Origin: Verrucomicrobiota bacterium
GTDB taxonomy: Bacteria > Verrucomicrobiota > Verrucomicrobiia > Opitutales > Seribacteraceae
Direction: 5' to 3'
DNA length: 6,647 nucleotides
Assembly: GCA_014382645.1 (NCBI GenBank)
Contig: JACNJI010000420.1
Span: 1 to 6,647, forward strand
Each line of letters starts with the position of its first letter. The stretch's first letter is position 1. A program made the translations under genes and the position numbers. This document shows positions 1 to 6,133 of the stretch, in pieces. Below the pieces are notes generated by a model. It was not told the origin of the DNA. It worked only from the letters and a program-made list of their open reading frames with translations, and searched no databases.

Positions 1-347
1 TAGTGCTGGGCTGCGACCTCATCCATCCCGGAATGGTCGGAATATTTCTGATGACTATCATCTGCGCGAGTCTGGGCATCTTCGCGTTGCGCGGGCTCTA
101 CTATGCGATCATGAAGGAGGGCAAAGTCCCTGTCGCGTTTACCGGAAGCACGGTCGGTCTCGTATCCGTGGTAGGCTACACCCCCGATATATTCATGGGG
201 CCTGTTATGGGATACCTTCTAGATCGTTCCCCGGGACCGACCGGTCATCAACACGTCTTTTTGGTGGTCTTTGGTTTCGCGATCGCCGGTTTGGCGGGTA
301 GCGTGGCTTTTCGTCATCTCATCCATCGGAAACAAGTGCATGAATAG
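1..347 (+). CDS. MFS transporter, C-terminal part (cut by the window edge)
   Basis: This is the end of a Major Facilitator Superfamily permease, an inner-membrane secondary transporter; the substrate cannot be told from this part. The reading frame is open from position 3 (GTG, an internal codon, not a start) to the TAG at 345-347, giving 114 residues. Three hydrophobic membrane segments are visible, at about residues 11-37, 44-73 and 84-106, matching the last three helices of a 12-helix MFS protein. The stretch with GYTPDIFMGP (58-67) followed by MGYLLD (69-74) resembles the helix-turn region of sugar/organic-anion permeases related to the UhpC/GlpT group, and a short charged tail follows. 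The family normally has about 400-450 residues, so most of the gene lies upstream of the window. It converges on the minus-strand genes, so it is not in their operon. Family placement is confident; substrate is unknown. Confidence 0.85.
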   Translation, partial: VLGCDLIHPGMVGIFLMTIICASLGIFALRGLYYAIMKEGKVPVAFTGSTVGLVSVVGYTPDIFMGPVMGYLLDRSPGPTGHQHVFLVVFGFAIAGLAGSVAFRHLIHRKQVHE

Positions 348-599
348 CAACGGCTGACGCGCCCCGAGTTCAAATGATTGACCGGAATTCTAACCCTTGT
401 CTTGCAACGAAGTCCCGGCCCCGGTCAGCCGGACCTCATGCTTAACGTTCGGCTAAATCTTCCGATGTGTTCGTCGAGCGACACTTCTGGTCACATGGCC
501 AGTGGATCGCGATCCGAAACGAACGAAAACGAACAAGGTGCTACACCCAAAACCTGACCCGCCGTGGAGTTGAATGCTATGCGTAAATTGAACGATCAA
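348..599. other. Gene-free stretch between the MFS gene and the DUF1552 remnant
   Basis: No open frame here has recognisable protein content in the frames I could follow. Besides the hairpin at 427-454, it contains a perfect 12-bp palindrome GGATCGCGATCC (504-515) and an A-rich stretch with repeated CGAAC (about 517-533). It separates convergent transcription units, so it may serve as a shared 3' region. I see no promoter that I would defend. Confidence 0.5.
427..454 (+). terminator. Hairpin downstream of the MFS gene, possible weak terminator
   Basis: AGCCGGAC (427-434) pairs with GTTCGGCT (447-454) as an 8-bp stem with one G-U pair around a 12-base loop, about 80 bases past the MFS stop. 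A second, longer-range 8-bp inverted repeat, CGGCTGAC (351-358) with GTCAGCCG (424-431), overlaps its left arm and could form an alternative structure. No T-run follows on the plus strand, so this is not a canonical intrinsic terminator. Its role is inferred from position only. Confidence 0.3.
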
Positions 600-1125
600 C
601 TAGACTAACAAGCGATCGACCGGCTCGCCAAAACCTTAAAGGAACCTGGTATAGAGGTCGTTGATAGGACGGTTATCCACATGGGTATATTGACCGGTCT
701 TGAAATGTCCGCCGCCGTTCCCAAGAAGCACAAAAGGCCAGTTTGAGCCGTCGGTATGCTGCTTTTCTCCATTATTGCTGGAATACACAATCTAGGTGTT
801 ATCCATCATCGAGCCCGAGCCTTCAGGAATGGCTTCGAGGGCTTTCATAAGCTTGACCAGCATCTCAGAATTGTACTGCCGGATCTTGGTCCAGGTCGTG
901 TTTCCCGGTTGCTCCACATGACCCAGACCGCGTCCGGTTCCAGTAACGCCCAATCCTTTCCATGCCCCGAAATACTCACCGCATCAGGAGTCGACAGTCA
1001 GGACATTGGTCAGGTTTGCCTGCAGTGCTGCTATGCCGATCTCCCAAGGGGCAGCATCTGAGGGTGGATTCCGAATAGAGTATTGATCCCCAGCTCGGTC
1101 CTCCCAGCCTGCAGGTTATCAGCAT
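600..1125 (-). pseudogene. Decayed C-terminal remnant of a DUF1552-type protein
   Basis: Reading the minus strand in one frame from about 1052 down to 600 gives a coherent protein interrupted by stops: TGA at 984-986, TAG at 792-794 and TAA at 636-638, ending at TAG 600-602. Readable blocks in order are WEIGIAALQANLTNVLTV (993-1046), then [43 protein letters not shown] before the [24 protein letters not shown], and GEPVDR just before the end. The pattern IPEGxGxMMDNT, WPFVLLG and LY-x-x-FL then GEPVDR is what I know from the C-terminal third of DUF1552 proteins, exported sulfatase-superfamily-like proteins often encoded beside DUF1592 cytochromes. Further upstream, a different frame (about 1060-1110, reading LGINTLFGIHPQ) looks like the continuation, implying a frameshift near 1047-1060. 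No recognisable sequence continues past about 1125, so the N-terminal two thirds are absent here. That it is a broken gene is well supported; the exact family name is from memory. Confidence 0.75.
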
Positions 1126-1301
1126 AAACATTTAAAGGTAAAATTATCAGATTTAATAGCTAATAAGATTTTCGTGGGAGGAAGGTTTTCAAAATCAAGA
1201 AATGTTAACTGCCCCGAATGGCACTGTTATTTATGGACTAAGGGGTGATTCAAGGTATGTTGCGACTCTGCACCTCACCTAGTGACCACAGTGGGTGGAG
1301 A
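1126..1301. other. AT-rich spacer downstream of the cytochrome gene
   Basis: This short stretch is clearly richer in A+T than either flank, especially 1130-1200, and holds no convincing gene. Immediately past the cytochrome stop lies an imperfect hairpin, 1276-1284 with 1289-1297 around the loop ACCA. On the minus-strand transcript it has two mismatches and no following U-run, so it is at best a weak terminator. The octamer GACTAAGG occurs twice, at 1236-1243 and 1300-1307, the second copy spanning the cytochrome stop codon. Confidence 0.4.
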
Positions 1302-3971
1302 CTAAGGAATCACGCGCAGGGTGAAGTAAGTCCCCAGGCCCGTATTGGTGGGTGCATCCCCGAACAGCCCGCCAATGTTTTCGACACGGATATGGTAGAT
1401 GCGATCGAGCCAAGTGTCACCCTCCCCAAAATCCTTGAGCACCAAGAGCACGGACTTGTCTTTCAGGCGGACCTCCACCCGCTCGACGAGGTCGTCGCGG
1501 CGGTCGTGCTCGGGCGATCCGTAGCGACCCGTATTGGTATAGAACCAGGATTGTATCTTGAACTTGTTTTTCAGCTCATCCTCCTTCGTTTCCCCGCTGA
1601 TCGGATGGGTGAAAAACAAGCGAAAGCCCTTTGAGTCGGCGCTGGAATGGTGAATGTCGGCGGCCACCGTTTTGCCATCATAAATAATGCGCTGCAGGCT
1701 GCCCTGCTGGCCACCCCAGGCACCCCAACCCCGACCGGTTTGCCCGATCAACATACTGCCATCATCCAAGAAGACCGGGCGCATGACGCCGGATGCGAAA
1801 AAGCGGGCAAAGGGAGTAACGCTTCCCTGATCGATGCCCTTGACGCGCTCGGGTACTACTCGAAACAGATTGGACATGGTTTGGTCGCCCATGAACATTT
1901 GTCCCTGAAACACACCGAACTTGCCGCCGGTCGTGTCCCATACAGGATGACCGGGAGCATTCGCTATCTTGCCATGCGGAAGCCAGACCGCTCCCTTGCG
2001 GATCTTTCCTTTCCAAAGGTCAAACTTCAATTCGGGAGAGTCCGGATTTTTCTTTCCGGGAAGGGAAACGAGGCCCGACAGGTGACCGTAGAACTTGTCC
2101 TGTTCCAGGGGCACGACTTTGGACGACCCCACGTACTCACCCTGGTTTTCGGAGTACCAGATACGGCCATCGGGATCCGTGCCCAGACCGGCCGGGCTAC
2201 GCAACCCGTTGGCGAACGGTTCGAACTTGCCTTCCGGAGTGACCCGGCAAGCCCATCCGCGGTAGCCGCCCATCGAGCCCATGTAGGGTCCGCCGGCGCG
2301 CCAGGAGGTGCGCGCGCTGCCACCGTGCGAGAGGTTCAATGTAAAATAATAGTTTCCCTTGCTGTCGCGTACCGGGCCGTGGGCAAACTCGTGGTAATTT
2401 CCGTGGAACCCGTAGTCGTCGCATACGGTTTCGAACTGGTCTGCCCTGCCGTCTCCATTGGTGTCCGTGATACGCGTCAGTTCGGGCTTCTGCATAACGA
2501 CAAAGCTGTCACCCTTGTCATCCTCGATCCAGACGCCCAGGCATTCATAAGTTCCTTCCGCGAAGAGCGACCATTTGCCCTTGCGGATGCGCCAGATACC
2601 AGCGGTGCGCGTGGCCAGCACAATGGTACCATCCTTTGCCACGGCAATCCCGGTCGCCTCGAACAGTTGCTTGCGCCCATAAATATCCTTGGGCGGTTCC
2701 CAGTTTTCGGACCGGTACCCGGCAGGAACTTCCATTGGCTTGCGTCCCAGTTGCTCGGTATTGACGACCAGCGGTTGTTCGCTCCAATCCTCGTCTGCGC
2801 CGGCACTGAGGCGGGCCACGATACCGCCTGCCAAGCGGGCGGAGAAAACCGCGTCCGATTTGGTTGGCCCCACCGTCCAGACGCCGTCTTTCAGGGCGCC
2901 ACCTTGCACCTTGGCATCGGTCAAACCGTCCGTCGACACCTTGAATTTCTGGGCGACCTTCAGACCACCCAGCAGGGTGATCACAATTTGTCCATCGTCG
3001 GTCAGCTTAACCCCCTGCTGGATCGCGTTGCGACCGACCCGAAAGGAAAACACGGGATCGCCGGTTTTCAGGTCGAGGCGATGGCCCTCGAACTCGGCAT
3101 CCGTGGTGGCCAACAATTCAGGGAAATCTCTATCTTCCCACAACCAACGCTCGATCGCCTTATGGTCCAACACGTCGGGTTCCTTGAACTCGAAGTCGAC
3201 CGGCTCACCGGAAGGCAACAAGGGCTGCAGAATGCCGCCGCCCTGAAGGAACACCTTGTGACCCTGGCCTCGCGTGGAACCGGGCCGAGCTCTGCCCTTG
3301 CGTTCCTCGGAAAGGTTAAGGAATCCACCACTCCAGATGTTTCGCACGCCCAGAACGCGCGCATCAAAGGTATAGTTGAATCCGTTGGGTTGGCCGACGT
3401 GGAGTGCCCGGGCGCTCGATCCGCGCAACGGTGCGCGGAAGACGCGTGTTCGCTTGGTCACGAGCACTTCGTTGGGGATGGCGACAAGGGTGCGCGGCAC
3501 GCTCTTCTTGGCTTCCTTCAGCTCAACCTTGGCGGGTCCGGCCTGTCCTTCATCGGCCAGCGTCCGGAGGTAGTGCCAGATATATTCGATGGACGCATCG
3601 GGAATCACCTCAAGGGCATACATCGGCATGATCTTGGGAAAGGGCTGTCCCTTGGCGGCGCCCCGCTCGGCAACGGCGAGCGCGTCCCAGGAAGTGCGAA
3701 CGGAAGTCGTGTAATAGTTTTTGTCAGCCTTGATCTTGCGCTTATCTCCCGTTTCCGGATGGGCCACTTCGCGCTCCCGTGGCTGGTTCAGGAAGAGGCC
3801 GTACAGGTTCGGCCCGGTGCGCACGGTGACATCCTTCTTGTCGACCGAGTGGCAGACAATGCAGCCGTAGGTTCCAAAGGCCAACTTGCCCTCCGTCACC
3901 GCGTCGATTTTCCTCTGGGCGAAAGCGGGGGTACAGGATGCCGCAAGTAGAATAATAAGCGATTGTCTCAT
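1302..3971 (-). CDS. Exported c-type cytochrome with DUF6797-like and beta-propeller-like regions
   Basis: An 889-residue predicted periplasmic or surface haem protein, probably passing electrons from an unidentified substrate. I chose the ATG at 3969-3971 because it starts a good signal peptide (MRQSLIILLAAS, cleavage after about residue 19, AFA-Q). The frame is open for 42 more codons upstream to 4097, but these lack secretory or conserved character. Haem motif CIVCH is at 37-41, with likely axial methionine in KIMPM (113-117), so residues 20-140 are a monohaem cytochrome c domain. Residues about 175-400 (VRNIWSGGFLNLS at 209-221) resemble the DUF6797 segment of verrucomicrobial proteins. 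Residues about 425-765 look like an NHL/sorbosone-dehydrogenase-type propeller, with a calcium-loop-like DTNGDGRAD at 503-511. The C-terminal beta-rich tail ends in YFTLRVIP. No frameshift or internal stop is seen, and it is the only apparently complete gene here. No clear Shine-Dalgarno sequence precedes the start. Substrate is unknown. Confidence 0.85.
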   Translation of the reverse strand: MRQSLIILLAASCTPAFAQRKIDAVTEGKLAFGTYGCIVCHSVDKKDVTVRTGPNLYGLFLNQPREREVAHPETGDKRKIKADKNYYTTSVRTSWDALAVAERGAAKGQPFPKIMPMYALEVIPDASIEYIWHYLRTLADEGQAGPAKVELKEAKKSVPRTLVAIPNEVLVTKRTRVFRAPLRGSSARALHVGQPNGFNYTFDARVLGVRNIWSGGFLNLSEERKGRARPGSTRGQGHKVFLQGGGILQPLLPSGEPVDFEFKEPDVLDHKAIERWLWEDRDFPELLATTDAEFEGHRLDLKTGDPVFSFRVGRNAIQQGVKLTDDGQIVITLLGGLKVAQKFKVSTDGLTDAKVQGGALKDGVWTVGPTKSDAVFSARLAGGIVARLSAGADEDWSEQPLVVNTEQLGRKPMEVPAGYRSENWEPPKDIYGRKQLFEATGIAVAKDGTIVLATRTAGIWRIRKGKWSLFAEGTYECLGVWIEDDKGDSFVVMQKPELTRITDTNGDGRADQFETVCDDYGFHGNYHEFAHGPVRDSKGNYYFTLNLSHGGSARTSWRAGGPYMGSMGGYRGWACRVTPEGKFEPFANGLRSPAGLGTDPDGRIWYSENQGEYVGSSKVVPLEQDKFYGHLSGLVSLPGKKNPDSPELKFDLWKGKIRKGAVWLPHGKIANAPGHPVWDTTGGKFGVFQGQMFMGDQTMSNLFRVVPERVKGIDQGSVTPFARFFASGVMRPVFLDDGSMLIGQTGRGWGAWGGQQGSLQRIIYDGKTVAADIHHSSADSKGFRLFFTHPISGETKEDELKNKFKIQSWFYTNTGRYGSPEHDRRDDLVERVEVRLKDKSVLLVLKDFGEGDTWLDRIYHIRVENIGGLFGDAPTNTGLGTYFTLRVIP

Positions 3972-4133
3972 AATATGTTTTGAATCCAAGTCATTACTAT
4001 CTAGAGGCAGGAGGTTTGGACAGAGTTTATTTCGGATAATCGGACAAAAGCCTGTGCCATGATTGGAACACGGCAATATATTATTAGCTTTGCCCATACA
4101 AAGCGAAGACTTATCCGGGGAGCTCGCGGGAGA
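3972..4133. other. Upstream region of the 889-residue cytochrome gene
   Basis: This holds the leader of the cytochrome gene. An open frame crosses it in phase with the cytochrome, from an ATG at 4097, but its 42 residues look random and include no signal sequence. I therefore treat it as untranslated. I could not identify a -35/-10 pair or ribosome binding site with confidence. The GC-rich hydrolase scrap ends near 4134 and sequence becomes more AT-rich toward the cytochrome start. Confidence 0.4.
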
Positions 4134-4260
4134 AAGAGCCAGTCGTAAACCCTCTCGACTTTTCTGGCCTCCTTTTGAGCTGATCCGTGGTTGGCTCCCT
4201 CGAGGAAGGTCGTGTTTACAACAGTCGAGCCCAGCTCATTGAGCGTTTTTCCCCATGGCT
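4134..4260 (-). pseudogene. C-terminal scrap of a probable alpha/beta hydrolase
   Basis: In the frame open from 4273 to 4001, about 42 residues read as protein: WGKTLNELGS, then VVNTTFLEGANHGSAQKEA, then VERVYDWLF. This resembles the end of alpha/beta-hydrolase esterases or predicted peptidases, where the catalytic histidine sits in a G-x-x-H-G/N motif (here GANHG) shortly before a terminal helix such as YDWLF. After that the residues lose all family character. Upstream, the fragment begins exactly where the truncated DUF1592 gene stops, with no start codon or earlier domain of its own. I read it as the 3' end of a gene whose body was lost when the DUF1592 segment was joined to it. The family call is tentative because only about 40 residues remain; that it is a fragment is more certain. 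Confidence 0.45.
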
Positions 4261-6023
4261 CAGATGCCCTCAAATCGTTCCAGTTCCAGCCATTGGTCGA
4301 CGAAAGAGTTAGTAAATGCTTCAGTTTTGGGTGATGCCAGCATGCGATCCAGTTGGGCAGTCAGTATTTTTTCATCACGCAGCTTGCCTGATGCTGCAAG
4401 GGTGTAGAGTTCCTCATCAGGCGGTGTGCTCCAGATAAAATAAGACAGTCGAATAGCCAGTTCGCGATCAGTTAGTTCACGGGAATCGCTTCCCATATCA
4501 TTTTCCGACAAATATAGGAAGCGGGGTGATGCGAGAATCGCCGTCAGCGGTTCAAGGAGTGCATTTTCAAAATTCATCCCGCGCTCGCGCCTTTGTTTAT
4601 AGAAAGCAAAAAGTTTTTCTATAAAGTCCTGATCGGCATCCTGTCTACGGTAAGCCTCGAAGGCAAAGCGCTTCAAGATTTCGCGGGCGTAGTCATCACT
4701 TTCATCCGCGCCAAAGTCCTTGAAGAAAATAAGATTGTAGCCCTTGGCGGGATTCCAGTCGTCGACATTGGCGATCGGGCCTTCCCATTCGATCCAGTCG
4801 ATCCACATTTGTTTGTACGATGAAAGGCCGCTGACCGGCGCATGTTTGCCTAAAGTTCCACGGATCTTGATGCTCATTCGACTGGTGTGATGTGGCGACA
4901 TGGTGAGCGGTATTTCAATCACCTGTGGTGACTTTTCATGCCCTGTGATTTTAAAAGTATATTCATCATTCACGCCCATGCCGGGGTCAGATAGTGCTCC
5001 GTTGGTTCGCCGACCGAAGAATGCCCGGACATCAAGCATTTCATCCGTCTGCTCGCCTTCGGCACCGAGAGCGATACGGCATAAGTAATTACCGTGCGGC
5101 ATTTTATGGGAGGGAATGTTGATCGCGTGGCTGCTTCTTGCGACGTAGCCTGTTCTGAGCGATTCATCTTCGAGATATCCGGTGTCCCGCTTTAGGTAGA
5201 CTTGATGACCGTTCAACAATTTTCGGACTTCTTCCAGTCCGTATTCCTGATAGGAGTTGAGGCTGCTTACATTATAAGTTTTGAGATTCTTGAAGTCGCT
5301 TTTCACAAATTTGGTTTTCGTGGTGGTGGCCAGAATATGTTCCAGCTCTGCAATGCCTCGCTTCCATCCTTGTATGTCAGCAAGCAGTTGAGTGTCATTC
5401 GCGCGACCGAGGTCATTACGGGTTATTTTTAATGGCACAAATTCCTTTTCTGCGGCAAAAACCCTTCTTAATGTCAGGCGTGCCTCGGTCAGGTAGTTCT
5501 CCAGTTGAAAGGATGAAATTTCCTGGGCGGAACCCACGGTATCAAAGCCCTTGAATTTGTCATCGGAAGGTACGGAATCGCCCTTGATCTCGGTTCCCAG
5601 AAGTTCACGCATGGTATTCATGTACTCGCGACGGTTAAGCCGTCTCATCACCATACGCCCCCCTGTGTCGGACAAGGCCTTGCACGCATCAGAAAGATTA
5701 ACGGTCAGGGCATCAAGGAAGGCAGTGACTTCCTCGTCCGATGGCTGCTTTACATCTTCCGGCGGCATTTCACCCGCGTTGATCACATCGAGAATATCCT
5801 GGTAACGCTGGGCTGTGAGACCGTCAAAGGTTTTGCCTGGAAGAGTGTCGTGACGCGTGTCGCCCTTGTGCTTCTTTTCATTGTGGCACTTCACGCACCT
5901 GGCTTCAATAAATCCGGCGACTTGCGGTGAGACTTTGATGCTTTCTATTGCTGCATGGGATTTTAGCGGGAACAATAAAAAGCCCGTTAGGATAGAATAG
6001 TAACATGCGGTGAAGCGATTCAT
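4260..6023 (-). CDS. DUF1587/DUF1595/DUF1592 cytochrome, 3'-truncated
   Basis: An exported planctomycete-type cytochrome c of 587 residues. The ATG at 6021-6023 is the first possible start, since an in-frame TAA lies two codons upstream. It opens a signal peptide (MNRFTACYYSILTGFLLFPL, cleavage near SHA-A, 24/25). The haem motif CVKCH (43-47) and the probable axial Met of GEMPP (84-88) define an N-terminal cytochrome domain. RRLNRREY (127-134) marks DUF1587. Residues about 285-420 form a beta-rich middle region. DUF1595 is at about 443-503 (DDYAREILKRFAFEAYRR), and DUF1592 begins at 515 (RELTDRELAIRLSYFIWSTP). The protein ends at QWLELERFEGI, about halfway through DUF1592; the rest of it and the usual DUF1588 and DUF1585 domains are missing, so it is short of the family's typical 750-850 residues. 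Its base composition is visibly more AT-rich than the genes on both sides. It probably no longer works fully, though the haem domain could still be made. Confidence 0.8.
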   Translation of the reverse strand: MNRFTACYYSILTGFLLFPLKSHAAIESIKVSPQVAGFIEARCVKCHNEKKHKGDTRHDTLPGKTFDGLTAQRYQDILDVINAGEMPPEDVKQPSDEEVTAFLDALTVNLSDACKALSDTGGRMVMRRLNRREYMNTMRELLGTEIKGDSVPSDDKFKGFDTVGSAQEISSFQLENYLTEARLTLRRVFAAEKEFVPLKITRNDLGRANDTQLLADIQGWKRGIAELEHILATTTKTKFVKSDFKNLKTYNVSSLNSYQEYGLEEVRKLLNGHQVYLKRDTGYLEDESLRTGYVARSSHAINIPSHKMPHGNYLCRIALGAEGEQTDEMLDVRAFFGRRTNGALSDPGMGVNDEYTFKITGHEKSPQVIEIPLTMSPHHTSRMSIKIRGTLGKHAPVSGLSSYKQMWIDWIEWEGPIANVDDWNPAKGYNLIFFKDFGADESDDYAREILKRFAFEAYRRQDADQDFIEKLFAFYKQRRERGMNFENALLEPLTAILASPRFLYLSENDMGSDSRELTDRELAIRLSYFIWSTPPDEELYTLAASGKLRDEKILTAQLDRMLASPKTEAFTNSFVDQWLELERFEGI

Positions 6024-6133
6024 GCCTTATGGAATTAAACGCAGAAACATGCAGAAGAGAAATACTTTTTTTTCATACGGGATATCTTTTCTGCAAATTT
6101 CAGCGGTAAAAAATACACGATCTTATCCCTCTT
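6024..6133. other. AT-rich leader upstream of the DUF1592-type gene
   Basis: Reading toward the DUF1592 gene on the minus strand, the GC-rich protein fragments stop near 6134 and about 110 AT-rich bases follow, with an A-run at about 6067-6074 (T-run on the plus strand). This is likely the native leader of the DUF1592 gene, now carrying the accidental tail of the upstream chimeric frame. A 13-codon frame starting MKKKYFSS (6035-6076) ends 11 bases before the DUF1592 start; it could be a chance leader peptide. No strong Shine-Dalgarno is present. Confidence 0.4.

Noticed and set aside
388..454. Integron attC-like site (TTCTAAC at the left, CTTAACGTTCGGC at the right)
   Set aside because: The right core GTTCGGC does not fit GTTRRRY, the left core does not pair with it, and there is no integrase or cassette array. 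It is treated only as a hairpin.
756..1061. A 101-codon plus-strand open frame
   Set aside because: It lies opposite the DUF1552-type remnant, whose minus-strand reading gives recognisable conserved blocks; the plus-strand translation looks random.
600..1125. Stop-codon recoding as an explanation for the interrupted DUF1552-type frame
   Set aside because: All three stop codon types occur, together with a probable frameshift and a missing N-terminal region, which is the pattern of a pseudogene.
1190..1245. Possible insertion-sequence end, with a plus-strand frame reading LPRMALLFMD before a stop at 1239-1241
   Set aside because: Only about ten residues, no transposase domain, no terminal inverted repeats and no target duplication could be identified.
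1276..1297. Strong intrinsic terminator after the cytochrome gene
   Set aside because: The stem has two mismatches in the minus-strand transcript and no U-run follows, so it is mentioned only as a weak hairpin.
1647..3950. A 767-codon open frame on the plus strand, opposite the cytochrome gene
   Set aside because: It is the antisense shadow of a GC-rich gene. Its translation has no domain, signal peptide or repeat pattern, while the minus strand gives a signal peptide, haem motif and family-like blocks over the same bases.
3972..4097. Extending the large cytochrome gene to the ATG at 4097
   Set aside because: It would put 42 uncharacteristic residues before a clear signal peptide beginning at 3971; exported cytochromes start at the signal sequence.
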